Assembly: GCF_011046245.1 (NCBI RefSeq)
Contig: NZ_CP049241.1
Location: 2,806,001 to 2,870,000 of the forward strand
DNA length: 64,000 nucleotides
From: Allorhizobium pseudoryzae
GTDB taxonomy: Bacteria > Pseudomonadota > Alphaproteobacteria > Rhizobiales > Rhizobiaceae
Direction: 5' to 3'
Shown: positions 47,803 to 56,886 of the stretch, piece by piece
Layout of the letters: each line of letters begins with the position of its first letter
How positions within the stretch are numbered: position 1 is the stretch's first letter
Program-made: the position numbers and the translations under genes
Notes under the pieces: model-generated
What the model was told of the DNA's origin: nothing
What the model saw: only the letters and a program-made list of their open reading frames with translations
Databases searched by the model: none

Positions 47803-47819
47803 TGCGCGCTCCGCAGCCG

Positions 47820-48062
47820 TCAGATGAGAGCGATAGAATAGTTCTCGATCACGGTGTTGGCCAGCAGCTTTTCGCACATGGCCTTGAGCTCTTCTTCCGC
47901 CTTGGCGCGATCGGCGGTCTCGACTTCGAGATCGAAGACCTTGCCCTGGCGTACCTGGTGGACGCCTTCGAAACCGAGGCTGCCTAGGGCGCCTTCGATG
48001 GCCTTGCCCTGCGGGTCCAGAACGCCGTTCTTCAACGTGACGGTGACGCGTGCCTTGATCAC
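47820..48062 (-). CDS. purS: Phosphoribosylformylglycinamidine synthase subunit PurS
   Basis: PurS bridges PurL and PurQ in the FGAM synthase of organisms with small PurL. The 80-residue protein has the family pattern: KARVTVTLKNGVLDPQGKAIEGAL, then GFEGVHQVRQGKVFDLEVE and a C-terminal NTVIENYSI. It is 17 bp downstream of purC and 17 bp before the coiled-coil gene. Confidence 0.97.
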   Translation of the reverse strand: MIKARVTVTLKNGVLDPQGKAIEGALGSLGFEGVHQVRQGKVFDLEVETADRAKAEEELKAMCEKLLANTVIENYSIALI

Positions 48063-48079
48063 TGACTGCTCCTCGAAGC

Positions 48080-48844
48080 TTACTGGACCAGAACCGGGCC
48101 GGTGCCACGGATCGGTTCGTTTTCGTTGATGATGCCGAGGCGGCGAGCCACCTCCGAATAGGCTTCCAGAAGACCGCCGAGGTCACGACGGAAGCGATCC
48201 TTGTCCATCTTTTCCTTCGTTTCGATGTCCCACAGGCGGCAGCTGTCGGGCGAGATCTCGTCGGCGAGGATGATGCGCATCATGTCACCTTCGAACAGGC
48301 GGCCGCACTCGATCTTGAAATCGACGAGCTGGATGCCGACGCCGAGGAAAAGGCCGGACAGGAAGTCGTTGACGCGGATGGCGAGCGCCATGATGTCGTC
48401 GAGTTCCGCCGGATTGGCCCAGCCGAAAGCCGTGATGTGCTCTTCGGAGACCATCGGGTCACCAAGTGCGTCGGACTTGTAATAGAACTCGATGATCGAA
48501 CGCGGCAGAACGGTGCCTTCCTCGATGCCGAGACGATCGGAGAGCGAACCGGCGGCGACGTTGCGCACGACCACTTCCAGCGGAATCATTTCCACTTCGC
48601 GGATCAGCTGCTCGCGCATGTTGAGCCGGCGGATGAAATGGGTCGGAATGCCGATCTTGTTCAGATGCGTGAAGATGTATTCGGAGATCCGATTGTTGAG
48701 GACGCCCTTGCCATCAATGATGTCGTGCTTCTTCTTGTTGAAGGCGGTGGCATCGTCCTTGAAGAACTGGATCAGCGTACCCGGCTCCGGACCCTCGTAC
48801 AGGATCTTGGCCTTGCCTTCGTAGATACGGCGGCGACGGTTCAT
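48080..48844 (-). CDS. purC: SAICAR synthetase PurC
   Basis: PurC joins aspartate to CAIR in purine synthesis. The 254-residue protein starts [18 protein letters not shown] at ATG 48844, the conserved alphaproteobacterial N-terminus; an upstream ATG at 48859 is possible. Motifs [12 protein letters not shown] and [12 protein letters not shown] are intact. It heads the minus-strand run purC-purS-small gene-purQ. Confidence 0.97.
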   Translation of the reverse strand: MNRRRRIYEGKAKILYEGPEPGTLIQFFKDDATAFNKKKHDIIDGKGVLNNRISEYIFTHLNKIGIPTHFIRRLNMREQLIREVEMIPLEVVVRNVAAGSLSDRLGIEEGTVLPRSIIEFYYKSDALGDPMVSEEHITAFGWANPAELDDIMALAIRVNDFLSGLFLGVGIQLVDFKIECGRLFEGDMMRIILADEISPDSCRLWDIETKEKMDKDRFRRDLGGLLEAYSEVARRLGIINENEPIRGTGPVLVQ

Positions 48845-48945
48845 ATTGGTGTATCTCATTTGTTCGGGCGTCCCCCTGGACGCCGTGGATGGGTTTGAGC
48901 GGTGCAATAACGGAAAACCGCACGTTTCACAATGTGGCTTGACGC

Positions 48946-48958
48946 GATCAGTCTGATC
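48946..48958. promoter_or_regulatory. Palindrome upstream of purC
   Basis: GATCAG-T-CTGATC is a perfect dyad about 100 bases before the purC start, within the 234-bp divergent gap to the first zeta-subunit gene. Its position fits an operator, but no regulator is known to me for this sequence. Confidence 0.25.
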
Positions 48959-49078
48959 CAAGTTGCAACAGAAAAATTTGTTCACCTTTCTGCTGCACCG
49001 AATTGCAAGTATTTCCCGCTAGATTGCACCTATCGGCAGAAGACCGGTGAACAGGGACAAATAATTTAGGAGAAATCG

Positions 49079-49393
49079 ATGGTTACGTTGCGTGATCGTG
49101 CCAATGCTTTGGAAACTCAATTTGCGTACGAACAGAGCTTTCTTTTCTGTGCCCAGTCGCGGCGCAACCGATTGCTCGGACTTTGGGTGGCAGATCAGCT
49201 CGGCGAGACCGATCCTCAGTCGTTTGCCGACGCACTCTGCGACTGGTCCATCGCCCATTTTTCAGATGAAGAACTGATCACCAAAGTATCCCAGGAATTC
49301 GACCGCGCTGAGCGCCCGCTCGACCTCGACGGTCTGACCAACCGCATGCACACGCTGCTGGGCGATGTCATGCGTGACATGCGGCTCGCCTGA
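49079..49393 (+). CDS. DUF1476 protein, divergent F1-ATPase zeta-subunit paralogue
   Basis: This 104-residue protein has the DUF1476 pattern (RDRANALETQFAYEQSFLFCAQSRRNRLLGLWVADQLG...). DUF1476 is the zeta subunit, an intrinsic inhibitor of the alphaproteobacterial F1FO ATP synthase. Relative to the second copy at 49470 it has extra aromatics and two Cys and a different inhibitory N-terminus, so it may have another role. The ATG at 49079 has AGGAGA upstream. Confidence 0.85.
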   Translation: MVTLRDRANALETQFAYEQSFLFCAQSRRNRLLGLWVADQLGETDPQSFADALCDWSIAHFSDEELITKVSQEFDRAERPLDLDGLTNRMHTLLGDVMRDMRLA

Positions 49394-49437
49394 ATTTGAA
49401 CAACGCTCTCTTGCAGCTTCCCGGTGATACTCCCAGA

Positions 49438-49457
49438 TTTCAGATGTCCATCTGAAA
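49438..49457 (+). promoter_or_regulatory. Palindrome in the leader of the second zeta gene
   Basis: TTTCAGAT-GTCC-ATCTGAAA is a perfect 8-bp stem with a 4-base loop, ending just before the GGGAGAG ribosome site of the gene at 49470. Its closeness to the site suggests an mRNA hairpin that could affect translation, or an operator. Confidence 0.4.
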
Positions 49458-49469
49458 GGGAGAGTTCCG

Positions 49470-49784
49470 ATGAGCACTATCAAAGATCGCGAAAAGGGTT
49501 TCGAGACGAAATTTGCGCTGGATGAAGAACAGCGGTTTCGGGCTATCGTCCGGCGAAACAGGCTGCTTGGCGCCTGGGCCGCCGGTCTGATGGGTCACAC
49601 CGATGCCGACGCCTATGCGCAGAGCGTCGTCGAGGCCGACTTCGAGGAGGTTGGCGACGAGGACGTGCTGCGCAAACTGAGCGGCGATCTGAAAGCCGCC
49701 GGCGTGTCGATCTCGCAGGAGGAGATCCGGTCGAAGATGCTGGAGTTGATGGCGCAGGCGGCAACGCAAGTGCATCAGGGCTGA
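49470..49784 (+). CDS. ATP synthase F1 inhibitor zeta subunit (DUF1476)
   Basis: The 104-residue protein starts MSTIKDREKGFETKFALDEE, the canonical zeta-subunit N-terminus that inserts into F1 to block ATP hydrolysis, followed by the RRNRLLGAWAAGLMG core and a four-helix C-terminal part. The length and motifs are standard. It lies 76 bp after its divergent paralogue and ends with a strong terminator. Confidence 0.92.
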   Translation: MSTIKDREKGFETKFALDEEQRFRAIVRRNRLLGAWAAGLMGHTDADAYAQSVVEADFEEVGDEDVLRKLSGDLKAAGVSISQEEIRSKMLELMAQAATQVHQG

Positions 49785-49807
49785 GCCTTTCGCTTCTTCC
49801 TGTCCCG

Positions 49808-49842
49808 GGTGCAGCAACGGGTTGCCGGTGCTGCACCTTTTT
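49808..49842 (+). terminator. Rho-independent terminator of the zeta genes
   Basis: GGTGCAGCA (49808-49816) pairs with TGCTGCACC (49829-49837) and is followed by five T. It ends just before the convergent PAS-GGDEF-EAL gene. Confidence 0.92.
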
Positions 49843-49864
49843 CGTTGCCAGCCTTCTTTGATGG

Positions 49865-52408
49865 TCAGCGTGCCGCGCGCCAGACTTGCGACCGGATGAA
49901 GGGCGCCACCTGCGCAAAAGGCATGGGTTTCGCCAGCGCGTAACCTTGGAGGACATCGCAGCCGATGTCCTTGAGGATCCGCGCGTGCGCCATGGTTTCC
50001 ACACCTTCGGCCACGACACGAATGTCGAGCGATTTTCCGATATCGATGATGGCCCGCACCAACCGTACCTGATCGCGCGATTCGGGCAGGCTGCGGATCA
50101 GCTCGCGGTCGATCTTGAGAGCCGAAGGTGACAGCCGCATGAGGCTGACGATCGAGGCATGGCCCGTGCCGAAATCATCGATCTCAATGCCAATTCCGAG
50201 CTTGCGGATGCGTTTGAGGCTTGTCGTGACGCTTTCCTCGCAATCGTCGAGGAAGGTCGATTCGAGCAGTTCGAAGGACAAGGTCTGTGGCCGAATCGAC
50301 AGGCGACGTACAGTCTTGGTGAGCGCTGGATCGCGCAATCTTCGGTAAGAGACGTTCACCGACAGTTTCGGAATGGCGATGCCAGTGGCCTGCCAGGCCG
50401 AAAAATCCTCCAGCGATTGTTCGAGGATCTGAGCGTCGATCGTCGCCATCGCGTCGATGTCTTCGGCGGTCGGGATGAACACGTCGGGGCTCAGGGTGCC
50501 CTCAACGGGATGTTGCCAGCGGGCAAGCGTTTCCACACCACAGACATCCAGCGTGCGCGCGTCGAACTGCAACTGGTAGACGGGGAAAAACTCGCGGCGT
50601 TCCAGCGCCTGCAGGATCTGATCGGACAAGGCCTTTGTCTTGGCGATCTCCACCTGTGTGTCTGCGGAGAAGAACTCCTGGCGGTTGCGGCCGTTATTCT
50701 TCGCCCTGTAAAGGGCGATATCCGCATTCAAGAGGATCTGTTTGGGATCCATGACGCCGGCTTCTGCCCAGGCGATGCCGATGCTTGCCCCAAAGCGGCA
50801 TTCGCGGCCTTCACAAGAGACCGGTTTGCGCATTTCGCGGATGATGCGCTCCGCGAGGTTCGAAAGACGCCGCGGGTTTCCGTCGAAACGAACGAGAACC
50901 ACGAATTCGTCCCCGCCGATGCGGGCGACAAAATCCTCCGTCCGGACCGTGTCCCGCATGATGCGCGCCGCATGCCGCAGGACGGCGTCGCCGGTATTGT
51001 GGCCGAGTGTGTCGTTGATCTGCTTGAAACGGTCGAGATCCAGGTGGAGGACGGCGAGTGCCATGCCCTTGGCCGCGCACTCCTGGGCGTAAAGGCCGAG
51101 CATTTCGTCCAGATACCGGCGATTGGGCAGTCCCGTCAGGTAGTCGTGCATCGCGTTATGCTCGATGCGCACGCGGGCGGTTTCGAGTTCCACGTTGCGG
51201 GCTTCGGCAAGCGATTTTGCCCGCTCGAGTTCACGCTGGAGGATGACGTCTTCGGTGATGTCCCAATTTGCGCCGACGAGCTTCAGGTGGCCGTCCGCGT
51301 CGATGAAGGTCATGCTGCAACTGCGCACGTACCGCTCCCTCCCATCCTTCAGGAGAATTCGGTACTGGTCGGAAAAGCAGCGGTTTTGCTCGGTATTGCG
51401 CGCGACATTGGCCAGAACGGTCGCCTTGTCGTCCGGGTGCAGAAAACTCTCCCAGGTGTCGCCGACACGGATCTCCATGTCCATCGGGACACCGTAGATC
51501 TCATGCATGCGTCGGTCCCAATCCACGTCGCCGGTCACGAGATCGGCTTCGAAGACGCCGACACCGGAGATGGCGAGTGCCATTTCCAGACGGCGGGAGA
51601 CCTGGACGGCCCGGTGCTGGGCTTCCTTACGCTCCGTGACGTCGGTATCCGTGCCGACCACCCGCAAGGGGCGACCATCAGGCGCCCGATCGATGCAGGC
51701 GCCGCGACATTCGATCCAGACCCAATGCCCATCCTTGTGGCGCTCGCGGTATTCGAAGACCTGATAGGCCGGATCGCCGTCCTCCTGCCGTTGCATGGCA
51801 TAGAGCGTGTGCTCGACATCGTCCGGATGCAGCAGTTCCAGCCAAGCCTCCTTTGTCGGCGGGAGCGGGTCTTTGAGATCCATGCCGCGGATCTGGCGCC
51901 AGATCGGCGAGTAATATTTCTGGCCGATGGCGTAATGGTGATCCCAGACACCGGAGACCGAGCTGACGAGCGCTGCGTTCCAGCGCGTCTCGCGCGCGAT
52001 CACATCGTCCAGCAGCTTCTTCTGCACGGTGAAGTCGACGAGCTGAACGACAAAAAGCTGGGCGCCCGGCGCCTTTTCCGGCTCGAAGGCCCGTGCATGC
52101 AGTTCGGCCCATCGCACAGTGCCATCCGGCCGTGGCAGGCGCAGCATGGAGGTGGTGCCAAGCGGTGAGGGCGGGTCGGCATGACGGAAGGCCTCATGCA
52201 ACTGCCAGAGGTCGTCCTGATGGACAAGGGAGGCAAGATCACGGGCAGGCCGGTCCAGCCATTCGCTGCGGAAGAGATGGTTGGCGTGCACGAAGCGGCC
52301 AGCCTCCGGCTCCAGCACCGCTGTCGGAAGGGGCAGATGATCGATGCAGGCCGCCAGGGCCGCAAGTTCATCGGTCCGCAAGGCGTGGGACATCAGCTTT
52401 GGAAACAC
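49865..52408 (-). CDS. PAS-GGDEF-EAL cyclic-di-GMP protein
   Basis: The 847-residue protein has three PAS/PAC sensor modules (about 20-130, 145-265, 280-395), a GGDEF cyclase domain (about 420-580) with intact RIGGDEF, and an I-site RTED exactly five residues before it. It ends in an EAL domain with ETL in place of EAL but all other ligands (NVSYRRL, ESTFLDD, DDFGTG, KID, AEGVET). It is probably cytoplasmic, with PAS-controlled synthesis or breakdown of c-di-GMP. The start may be the GTG at 52408 or an ATG 15 bases on. Confidence 0.92.
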   Translation of the reverse strand: MFPKLMSHALRTDELAALAACIDHLPLPTAVLEPEAGRFVHANHLFRSEWLDRPARDLASLVHQDDLWQLHEAFRHADPPSPLGTTSMLRLPRPDGTVRWAELHARAFEPEKAPGAQLFVVQLVDFTVQKKLLDDVIARETRWNAALVSSVSGVWDHHYAIGQKYYSPIWRQIRGMDLKDPLPPTKEAWLELLHPDDVEHTLYAMQRQEDGDPAYQVFEYRERHKDGHWVWIECRGACIDRAPDGRPLRVVGTDTDVTERKEAQHRAVQVSRRLEMALAISGVGVFEADLVTGDVDWDRRMHEIYGVPMDMEIRVGDTWESFLHPDDKATVLANVARNTEQNRCFSDQYRILLKDGRERYVRSCSMTFIDADGHLKLVGANWDITEDVILQRELERAKSLAEARNVELETARVRIEHNAMHDYLTGLPNRRYLDEMLGLYAQECAAKGMALAVLHLDLDRFKQINDTLGHNTGDAVLRHAARIMRDTVRTEDFVARIGGDEFVVLVRFDGNPRRLSNLAERIIREMRKPVSCEGRECRFGASIGIAWAEAGVMDPKQILLNADIALYRAKNNGRNRQEFFSADTQVEIAKTKALSDQILQALERREFFPVYQLQFDARTLDVCGVETLARWQHPVEGTLSPDVFIPTAEDIDAMATIDAQILEQSLEDFSAWQATGIAIPKLSVNVSYRRLRDPALTKTVRRLSIRPQTLSFELLESTFLDDCEESVTTSLKRIRKLGIGIEIDDFGTGHASIVSLMRLSPSALKIDRELIRSLPESRDQVRLVRAIIDIGKSLDIRVVAEGVETMAHARILKDIGCDVLQGYALAKPMPFAQVAPFIRSQVWRAAR

Positions 52409-52494
52409 GGATCAGATCGCTCCGACAAACATCTTGTGCGGAGACTATTTTGACGGGCGTCTATTAAATCCTTCTTAAGAAAGTACTCGCCGTG

Positions 52495-52514
52495 CGGGAC
52501 GAAAATTCGTCCCG
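52495..52514 (-). terminator. Palindrome after the alpha/beta hydrolase gene
   Basis: CGGGACGAA and TTCGTCCCG form a perfect 9-bp dyad with only two bases between, 26 bp beyond the hydrolase stop. The minus strand then reads ACTTTCTT. It may terminate that gene or act as an operator for the gene at 52408. Confidence 0.45.
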
Positions 52515-52539
52515 AACCCGCTGCGGTTGTTTCTGTGGG

Positions 52540-53094
52540 TCAGGCTTTCAATCCTGCGAGGAATTTCGCAAACACCATGGTGCCTTCCGGCCAGGGGCCG
52601 TGTCCGGATTCCGCGTTGATATGGCCGGACTCGCCCGCATCGATCAGCAGCGAACCCCAGGCATTGGTGATGTCGTCGGCATGCTCGTAGGAGCCGAACG
52701 GATCGTTGCGGCTGGCGATGGTCAGCGACGGAAAGGGCAGCGGGTCGCGCGGATAGGGCCCAAAGGTCATCAGATGTTTGGGCCGGATGGCGGGATTAGC
52801 GACATCGGGCGGCGCGACGAAAAAGGCGCCGGCAATGGGCTTGCGGAAATGCGGGATCGCATGGATCGCGGTCGGCACACCCAGCGAATGGGCAACCAGT
52901 ACGACGGGCCGCGTAGAGGCGTTGACCTCTTCTGCCACACGGGCGAGCCAATCGTTGCGCACGGGTTTCGACCATTCTGCCTGTTCCACGCGCCGCGCGG
53001 TCTGCAGCTTGGTTTCCCAGCGGCTCTGCCAGTGGGAGGGACCGGAATTGGTGTAGCCGGGAATGATCAGAATATCTGCGTCGGAAGCCTTCAT
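52540..53094 (-). CDS. RBBP9/YdeN-family serine hydrolase
   Basis: This 184-residue protein has the small alpha/beta hydrolase fold of the RBBP9/YdeN family: IIPGYTNSGPSHWQSRWE at the start, the nucleophile Ser in VLVAHSLGV, an Asp in SRNDPFGS and the catalytic His in GHINAESGHGPW. The substrate is unknown. I used the ATG at 53094, where the family begins; the frame stays open upstream. It is divergent from a tannase-family gene 168 bp away. Confidence 0.85.
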   Translation of the reverse strand: MKASDADILIIPGYTNSGPSHWQSRWETKLQTARRVEQAEWSKPVRNDWLARVAEEVNASTRPVVLVAHSLGVPTAIHAIPHFRKPIAGAFFVAPPDVANPAIRPKHLMTFGPYPRDPLPFPSLTIASRNDPFGSYEHADDITNAWGSLLIDAGESGHINAESGHGPWPEGTMVFAKFLAGLKA

Positions 53095-53262
53095 GGCCCC
53101 TATCTGCGTTTGACGACGCGCGACGTCAAGACGGTGCATGGCAGTCTGCGGTCGAAAATTAATATGCAACACATACTATCTTGAGGTTTTGACGGGTGTT
53201 AATCTTCTGCCGATGCCGCATGGGAGGACAATGCGGTGATCGGATTTGAACGGGAGGATTGC

Positions 53263-54918
53263 ATGAAACGAACCCTTTGGTGTGGTGCGGCGGTCTTGGC
53301 ATTGCTGCAGGCGCCGACGTTGGCCGTCGCTGCGACAGGTTGTGCCGATCTCACGTCAGGCGGTGCCCAGCCGGCCGGCGTCGAGATCACCGAGGCTGTG
53401 GAGACACCAGCAACAGCGGACATTCCCGTGGACCACTGCCTGGTGCGCGGCAAGACGCCGGATCGTGTCGGCGCGGATGGAAAGACCTATGCGATCCGGT
53501 TCGAACTGCGTCTGCCTCAGGCCTGGAACGGCCGCTTCGTGCACCAGTTCAATGGCGGCAATGACGGCGCTGTCGTTCCGGCGCTCGGGCCAGTCCTGGG
53601 CGGCAACAAGGCCGACACGGCGCTGGCGCGTGGGTATGCGGTCGTATCGAGCGATGCGGGCCATGACGGCAAGGCCAATCCGGATAAGGGGCTTGCCGGC
53701 GGGGCGGCCTTTGGTTTCGATCCGCAGGCCAGACGCGACTACGGTTATGGCGCCGTTGCGACGCTCAACCCGTTGGCGGAGGCACTGGTCGAGCGCTATT
53801 ACGGCCAGAAGATCGCGTTTAGCTATGGCATTGGCAGCTCGAACGGCGGGCGGCACGGTATGGTCGCCGCCAGCCGGACGCCGCAGATGTTCGATGGCAT
53901 TTTGTCCGGTTATCCCGGTTTCAACCTGCCGAAGGCGGCCCTGCAGCATGCGCTCGATGTGCAGGCCTGGTCCAAGGTAAACCCGGAGATCGCCAAGGCC
54001 TTTTCGCGCGACGACATGCAGGTTCTCGCCAAGGGTATCCTGAACGCCTGCGATGCGCTCGACGGAGCGAAGGACGGGATCGTTGCAGACGCAGATGCGT
54101 GCGAGGCGGCGTTTAAGCCGGAGACACTGGCCTGCGCCAAGGAGGGTGACAAGGACTGCCTCTCGCCGGCGCAGATCGAAGCTCTGGTGACGAGCCACAA
54201 GGGGCCCCGGAACGCCAAGGACGAACAGCTCTATAGCACCTGGGTCTGGGATCCGGGCATGGCATCGAACAACTGGCGCGGCTGGAAGCTCGAAAGTCCG
54301 GTGGAGGCCTGGGGCAAGCGACCGATTATCGGCGTGATGGGCGCCGCTTCGCTGGCGCAGGTCTTTACCACCCCGCCGACACCGGTCGGTGGTTCACCGG
54401 AAGAGCTGCAGACATTCCTGCTAAACTTCGATATTGCCGGCCAGGCGTCCAAGGTTCTCGCCAAGGACGCGACCTTCACCGAATCCGCCGCCGACGTGAT
54501 GATCCCGCCCGGTGCCGACAATCCGGACCTCAAGGCGTTCCGCGACGCCGGCCACAAGATGATTGTCTTCCACGGCAATGCCGATCCGGTCTTTTCGGTC
54601 GTCGATACGGTCAACTGGTACCGCAAGCTCGACCAGAACAACGGCGGCAAGGCGGGCGATTTCGTCAAGCTCTACCGGGTGCCGGGCATGCCGCATGGCG
54701 CAGGCGGCCCCTCCTATGACGACTTCGACTTCTTCTCGCCGCTGGTGGCCTGGGTGGAGGAAGGCAAGGTGCCGGGTGCCGTTGCCGCCGGCGTGACGCC
54801 CGCCAACAAGGAGGCGGAGCATCTGAAGGGCACGCGCTTCCTCTATTGCCCCTATCCGCAGGTGACCCGTGCGACCGGTGCCGCCGGAACGGGCGAGGAC
54901 CGATTGGCCTGCCAGTAG
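53263..54918 (+). CDS. Tannase/feruloyl esterase-family protein
   Basis: The 551-residue secreted enzyme has a signal peptide (LWCGAAVLALLQAPTLAVAA) and the tannase fold: Ser193 in GIGSSNGG, an Asp in FHGNADPVFSVVD and a His in MPHGAGGPS. Canonical members have CS and HC, a disulfide that joins the catalytic Ser and His loops; here both Cys are replaced (SS and HG), so that disulfide is missing as a pair. It should cleave aromatic carboxylic esters outside the cytoplasm. ATG 53263 has GGAGG six bases upstream. Confidence 0.9.
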   Translation: MKRTLWCGAAVLALLQAPTLAVAATGCADLTSGGAQPAGVEITEAVETPATADIPVDHCLVRGKTPDRVGADGKTYAIRFELRLPQAWNGRFVHQFNGGNDGAVVPALGPVLGGNKADTALARGYAVVSSDAGHDGKANPDKGLAGGAAFGFDPQARRDYGYGAVATLNPLAEALVERYYGQKIAFSYGIGSSNGGRHGMVAASRTPQMFDGILSGYPGFNLPKAALQHALDVQAWSKVNPEIAKAFSRDDMQVLAKGILNACDALDGAKDGIVADADACEAAFKPETLACAKEGDKDCLSPAQIEALVTSHKGPRNAKDEQLYSTWVWDPGMASNNWRGWKLESPVEAWGKRPIIGVMGAASLAQVFTTPPTPVGGSPEELQTFLLNFDIAGQASKVLAKDATFTESAADVMIPPGADNPDLKAFRDAGHKMIVFHGNADPVFSVVDTVNWYRKLDQNNGGKAGDFVKLYRVPGMPHGAGGPSYDDFDFFSPLVAWVEEGKVPGAVAAGVTPANKEAEHLKGTRFLYCPYPQVTRATGAAGTGEDRLACQ

Positions 54919-54927
54919 TCCCGGTCT

Positions 54928-54960
54928 AAAAAACGGCCGGGGTGACAAGTCGCCCCGGCC
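54928..54960 (-). terminator. Terminator of purB
   Basis: GGCCGGGG (54935-54942) pairs with CCCCGGCC (54953-54960), extended by an inner GAC/GTC stem. On the minus strand it is followed by TTTTTT (A run 54928-54933). It also separates the convergent tannase gene. Confidence 0.92.
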
Positions 54961-54989
54961 AATGGATAGGATTTGCGATCTGTTGACGA

Positions 54990-56291
54990 TCAGCCGAAGA
55001 CACGACGGAAGATCGTGTCCACGTGTTTGGTATGATAACCGAGGTCGAATTTTTCGCGGATCGTGTCCTCGGACAGGGCTGCACGCACCTCCTGGTCGGC
55101 GAGCAGTTCCTCCAGGAAGTCGGCGCCGTGTTCCCACACCTTCATCGCATTGCGCTGCACGAGGCGATAGGCATCCTCACGCGACACACCGGCTTGCGTT
55201 AGGGCAAGCAGAACCCGCTGCGAGTGAACGAGGCCGCGGAACTTGTTGAGATTCTTCAGCATGTTCTCCGGGTAGATGACCAGCTTCTCGATGACGCCGG
55301 CCAGACGGTTCAGCGCGAAATCGAGCGTGATCGTCGTATCCGGGCCGATGCCGCGCTCGACGGAGGAGTGCGAGATGTCGCGCTCGTGCCAGAGCGCCAC
55401 GTTTTCAAGTGCCGGCACCACCGACATGCGCACGAGGCGGGCAAGGCCGGTCAGGTTTTCGGTCAGCACCGGATTACGCTTGTGCGGCATGGCGGACGAG
55501 CCCTTCTGGCCCGGCGAGAAAAATTCCTCCGCCTCGAGCACTTCCGTGCGCTGCATGTGGCGGATCTCGATCGCGACATTTTCGATCGACGAGGCGATGA
55601 CGCCCAATGTGGCAAAGAACATCGCATGACGATCGCGCGGAATGACCTGCGTCGAGACCGGTTCCGGCACGAGGCCGAGCTTTGCGCAGACATGTTCTTC
55701 GACGCGCGGATCGATATTGGCGAAGGTGCCGACGGCGCCCGAAATCGCGCCGGTCGCAATCTCGGCGCGGGCATTGACGAGACGGGTGCGGTTGCGTGCC
55801 ATTTCGGCGTAGAAGCGGGCGAAGGTGAGGCCCATGGTCGTCGGCTCGGCATGGATGCCGTGGCTGCGGCCGATGCGGATCGTATCCTTGTGCTCGAAGG
55901 CGCGGGTCTTCAGCGCGGCGAGCAGACGGTCCATGCCGGCGATCAGGATGTCGGCGGCGCGCACCAGCTGGATGTTGAGCGTCGTATCGAGCACGTCGGA
56001 CGAGGTCATGCCCTGGTGCACGAAGCGGGAGTCCGGACCGACGAATTCGGCGAGATGGGTGAGGAAGGCGATGACGTCATGCTTGGTAACGGCCTCGATC
56101 TCGTCTATGCGCGCCACGTTGAACTCGGCAGCGCCGCCCTTTTCCCAGATGGTCTTTGCCGCGTCCTTCGGGATCACGCCGAATTCCGCCAGCGCGTCGC
56201 AGGCATAGGCTTCGATCTCGAACCAGATGCGGAACTTCGTTTCGGGCGACCAGATGGCGACCATGTCTGGCCGGGAGTAGCGGGGGATCAT
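54990..56291 (-). CDS. purB: Adenylosuccinate lyase
   Basis: PurB splits SAICAR and adenylosuccinate, used twice in purine synthesis. The 433-residue fumarase-fold enzyme has the signature GSSAMPHKRNP, the His in RSHGIHAEPTT and the QGMTSSDVLDT motif. ATG 56291 has AAGGAAA six bases upstream. It completes a set with purC, purS, purQ and purL in this window; upstream on the same strand are a membrane protein and rpe. Confidence 0.98.
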   Translation of the reverse strand: MIPRYSRPDMVAIWSPETKFRIWFEIEAYACDALAEFGVIPKDAAKTIWEKGGAAEFNVARIDEIEAVTKHDVIAFLTHLAEFVGPDSRFVHQGMTSSDVLDTTLNIQLVRAADILIAGMDRLLAALKTRAFEHKDTIRIGRSHGIHAEPTTMGLTFARFYAEMARNRTRLVNARAEIATGAISGAVGTFANIDPRVEEHVCAKLGLVPEPVSTQVIPRDRHAMFFATLGVIASSIENVAIEIRHMQRTEVLEAEEFFSPGQKGSSAMPHKRNPVLTENLTGLARLVRMSVVPALENVALWHERDISHSSVERGIGPDTTITLDFALNRLAGVIEKLVIYPENMLKNLNKFRGLVHSQRVLLALTQAGVSREDAYRLVQRNAMKVWEHGADFLEELLADQEVRAALSEDTIREKFDLGYHTKHVDTIFRRVFG

Positions 56292-56382
56292 CGAGGTTTC
56301 CTTGGCGGTTTTTGCGAGAATTTGCGCCCGCTTTAGCAAGAAGAGCGGCCAATACCAAGTCTGATATGGTTGGGATCGGTTC

Positions 56383-56886
56383 TCAGCGCGTGGTGCGCAA
56401 CAAGAGCGCAGTCGCACCCGCCAGGGCCAGCGGCCCATAGGGCAGATAGAGCCTGAGGCCGATAACCAGGAACTGGTAGAGCGCCGAAGCGGTGGTGAAG
56501 GCCTGCTGCAGGAACCAGTCGCGGCTGAAGGCATCGGCGTGCCAGCGGGCGTAGAAGGCGCGATAATCCAGCGCAAACAGGCCGGCGGTGACGGTGATGG
56601 TCGCAAGCCCGAGGCCGAGGAAAGCGACGGAAACGAGTGCGATCCGCGACCGCTGAAGCGCTGGCCGCAGCACGGCAAGGCAAAGGACCGAAAGGACCCA
56701 GGAGAGCGAACCGCCGGCGGCAAAGATCACCAGAATGGTCGAGAGGTGAAAACTGTCGAAACGGCCGCTTTCGGCGAGATTCATGGCAGCGATGAGGCTG
56801 GTCGCAAAGCTCCAGGCGATCGCGCCGGCCAGCACCGGGATGACCGGCAGGCGCAGGATCGACCGGGAGCGGCTCGCTTCGATCAA
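56383..56886 (-). CDS. Integral membrane protein of unknown function
   Basis: The 167-residue protein has four hydrophobic segments (about 15-36, 48-73, 82-106 and 135-163) with a conserved-looking polar loop [20 protein letters not shown] between the third and fourth. I do not recognise it. It overlaps the rpe stop by 4 bases (ATGA, 56883-56886), so it is translated with rpe and lies upstream of purB in one minus-strand run. Confidence 0.75.
   Translation of the reverse strand: MIEASRSRSILRLPVIPVLAGAIAWSFATSLIAAMNLAESGRFDSFHLSTILVIFAAGGSLSWVLSVLCLAVLRPALQRSRIALVSVAFLGLGLATITVTAGLFALDYRAFYARWHADAFSRDWFLQQAFTTASALYQFLVIGLRLYLPYGPLALAGATALLLRTTR

Noticed and set aside
50159..52168. A 669-codon plus-strand frame over the PAS-GGDEF-EAL gene
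   Set aside because: It is antisense to a complete gene and has no recognisable motif.
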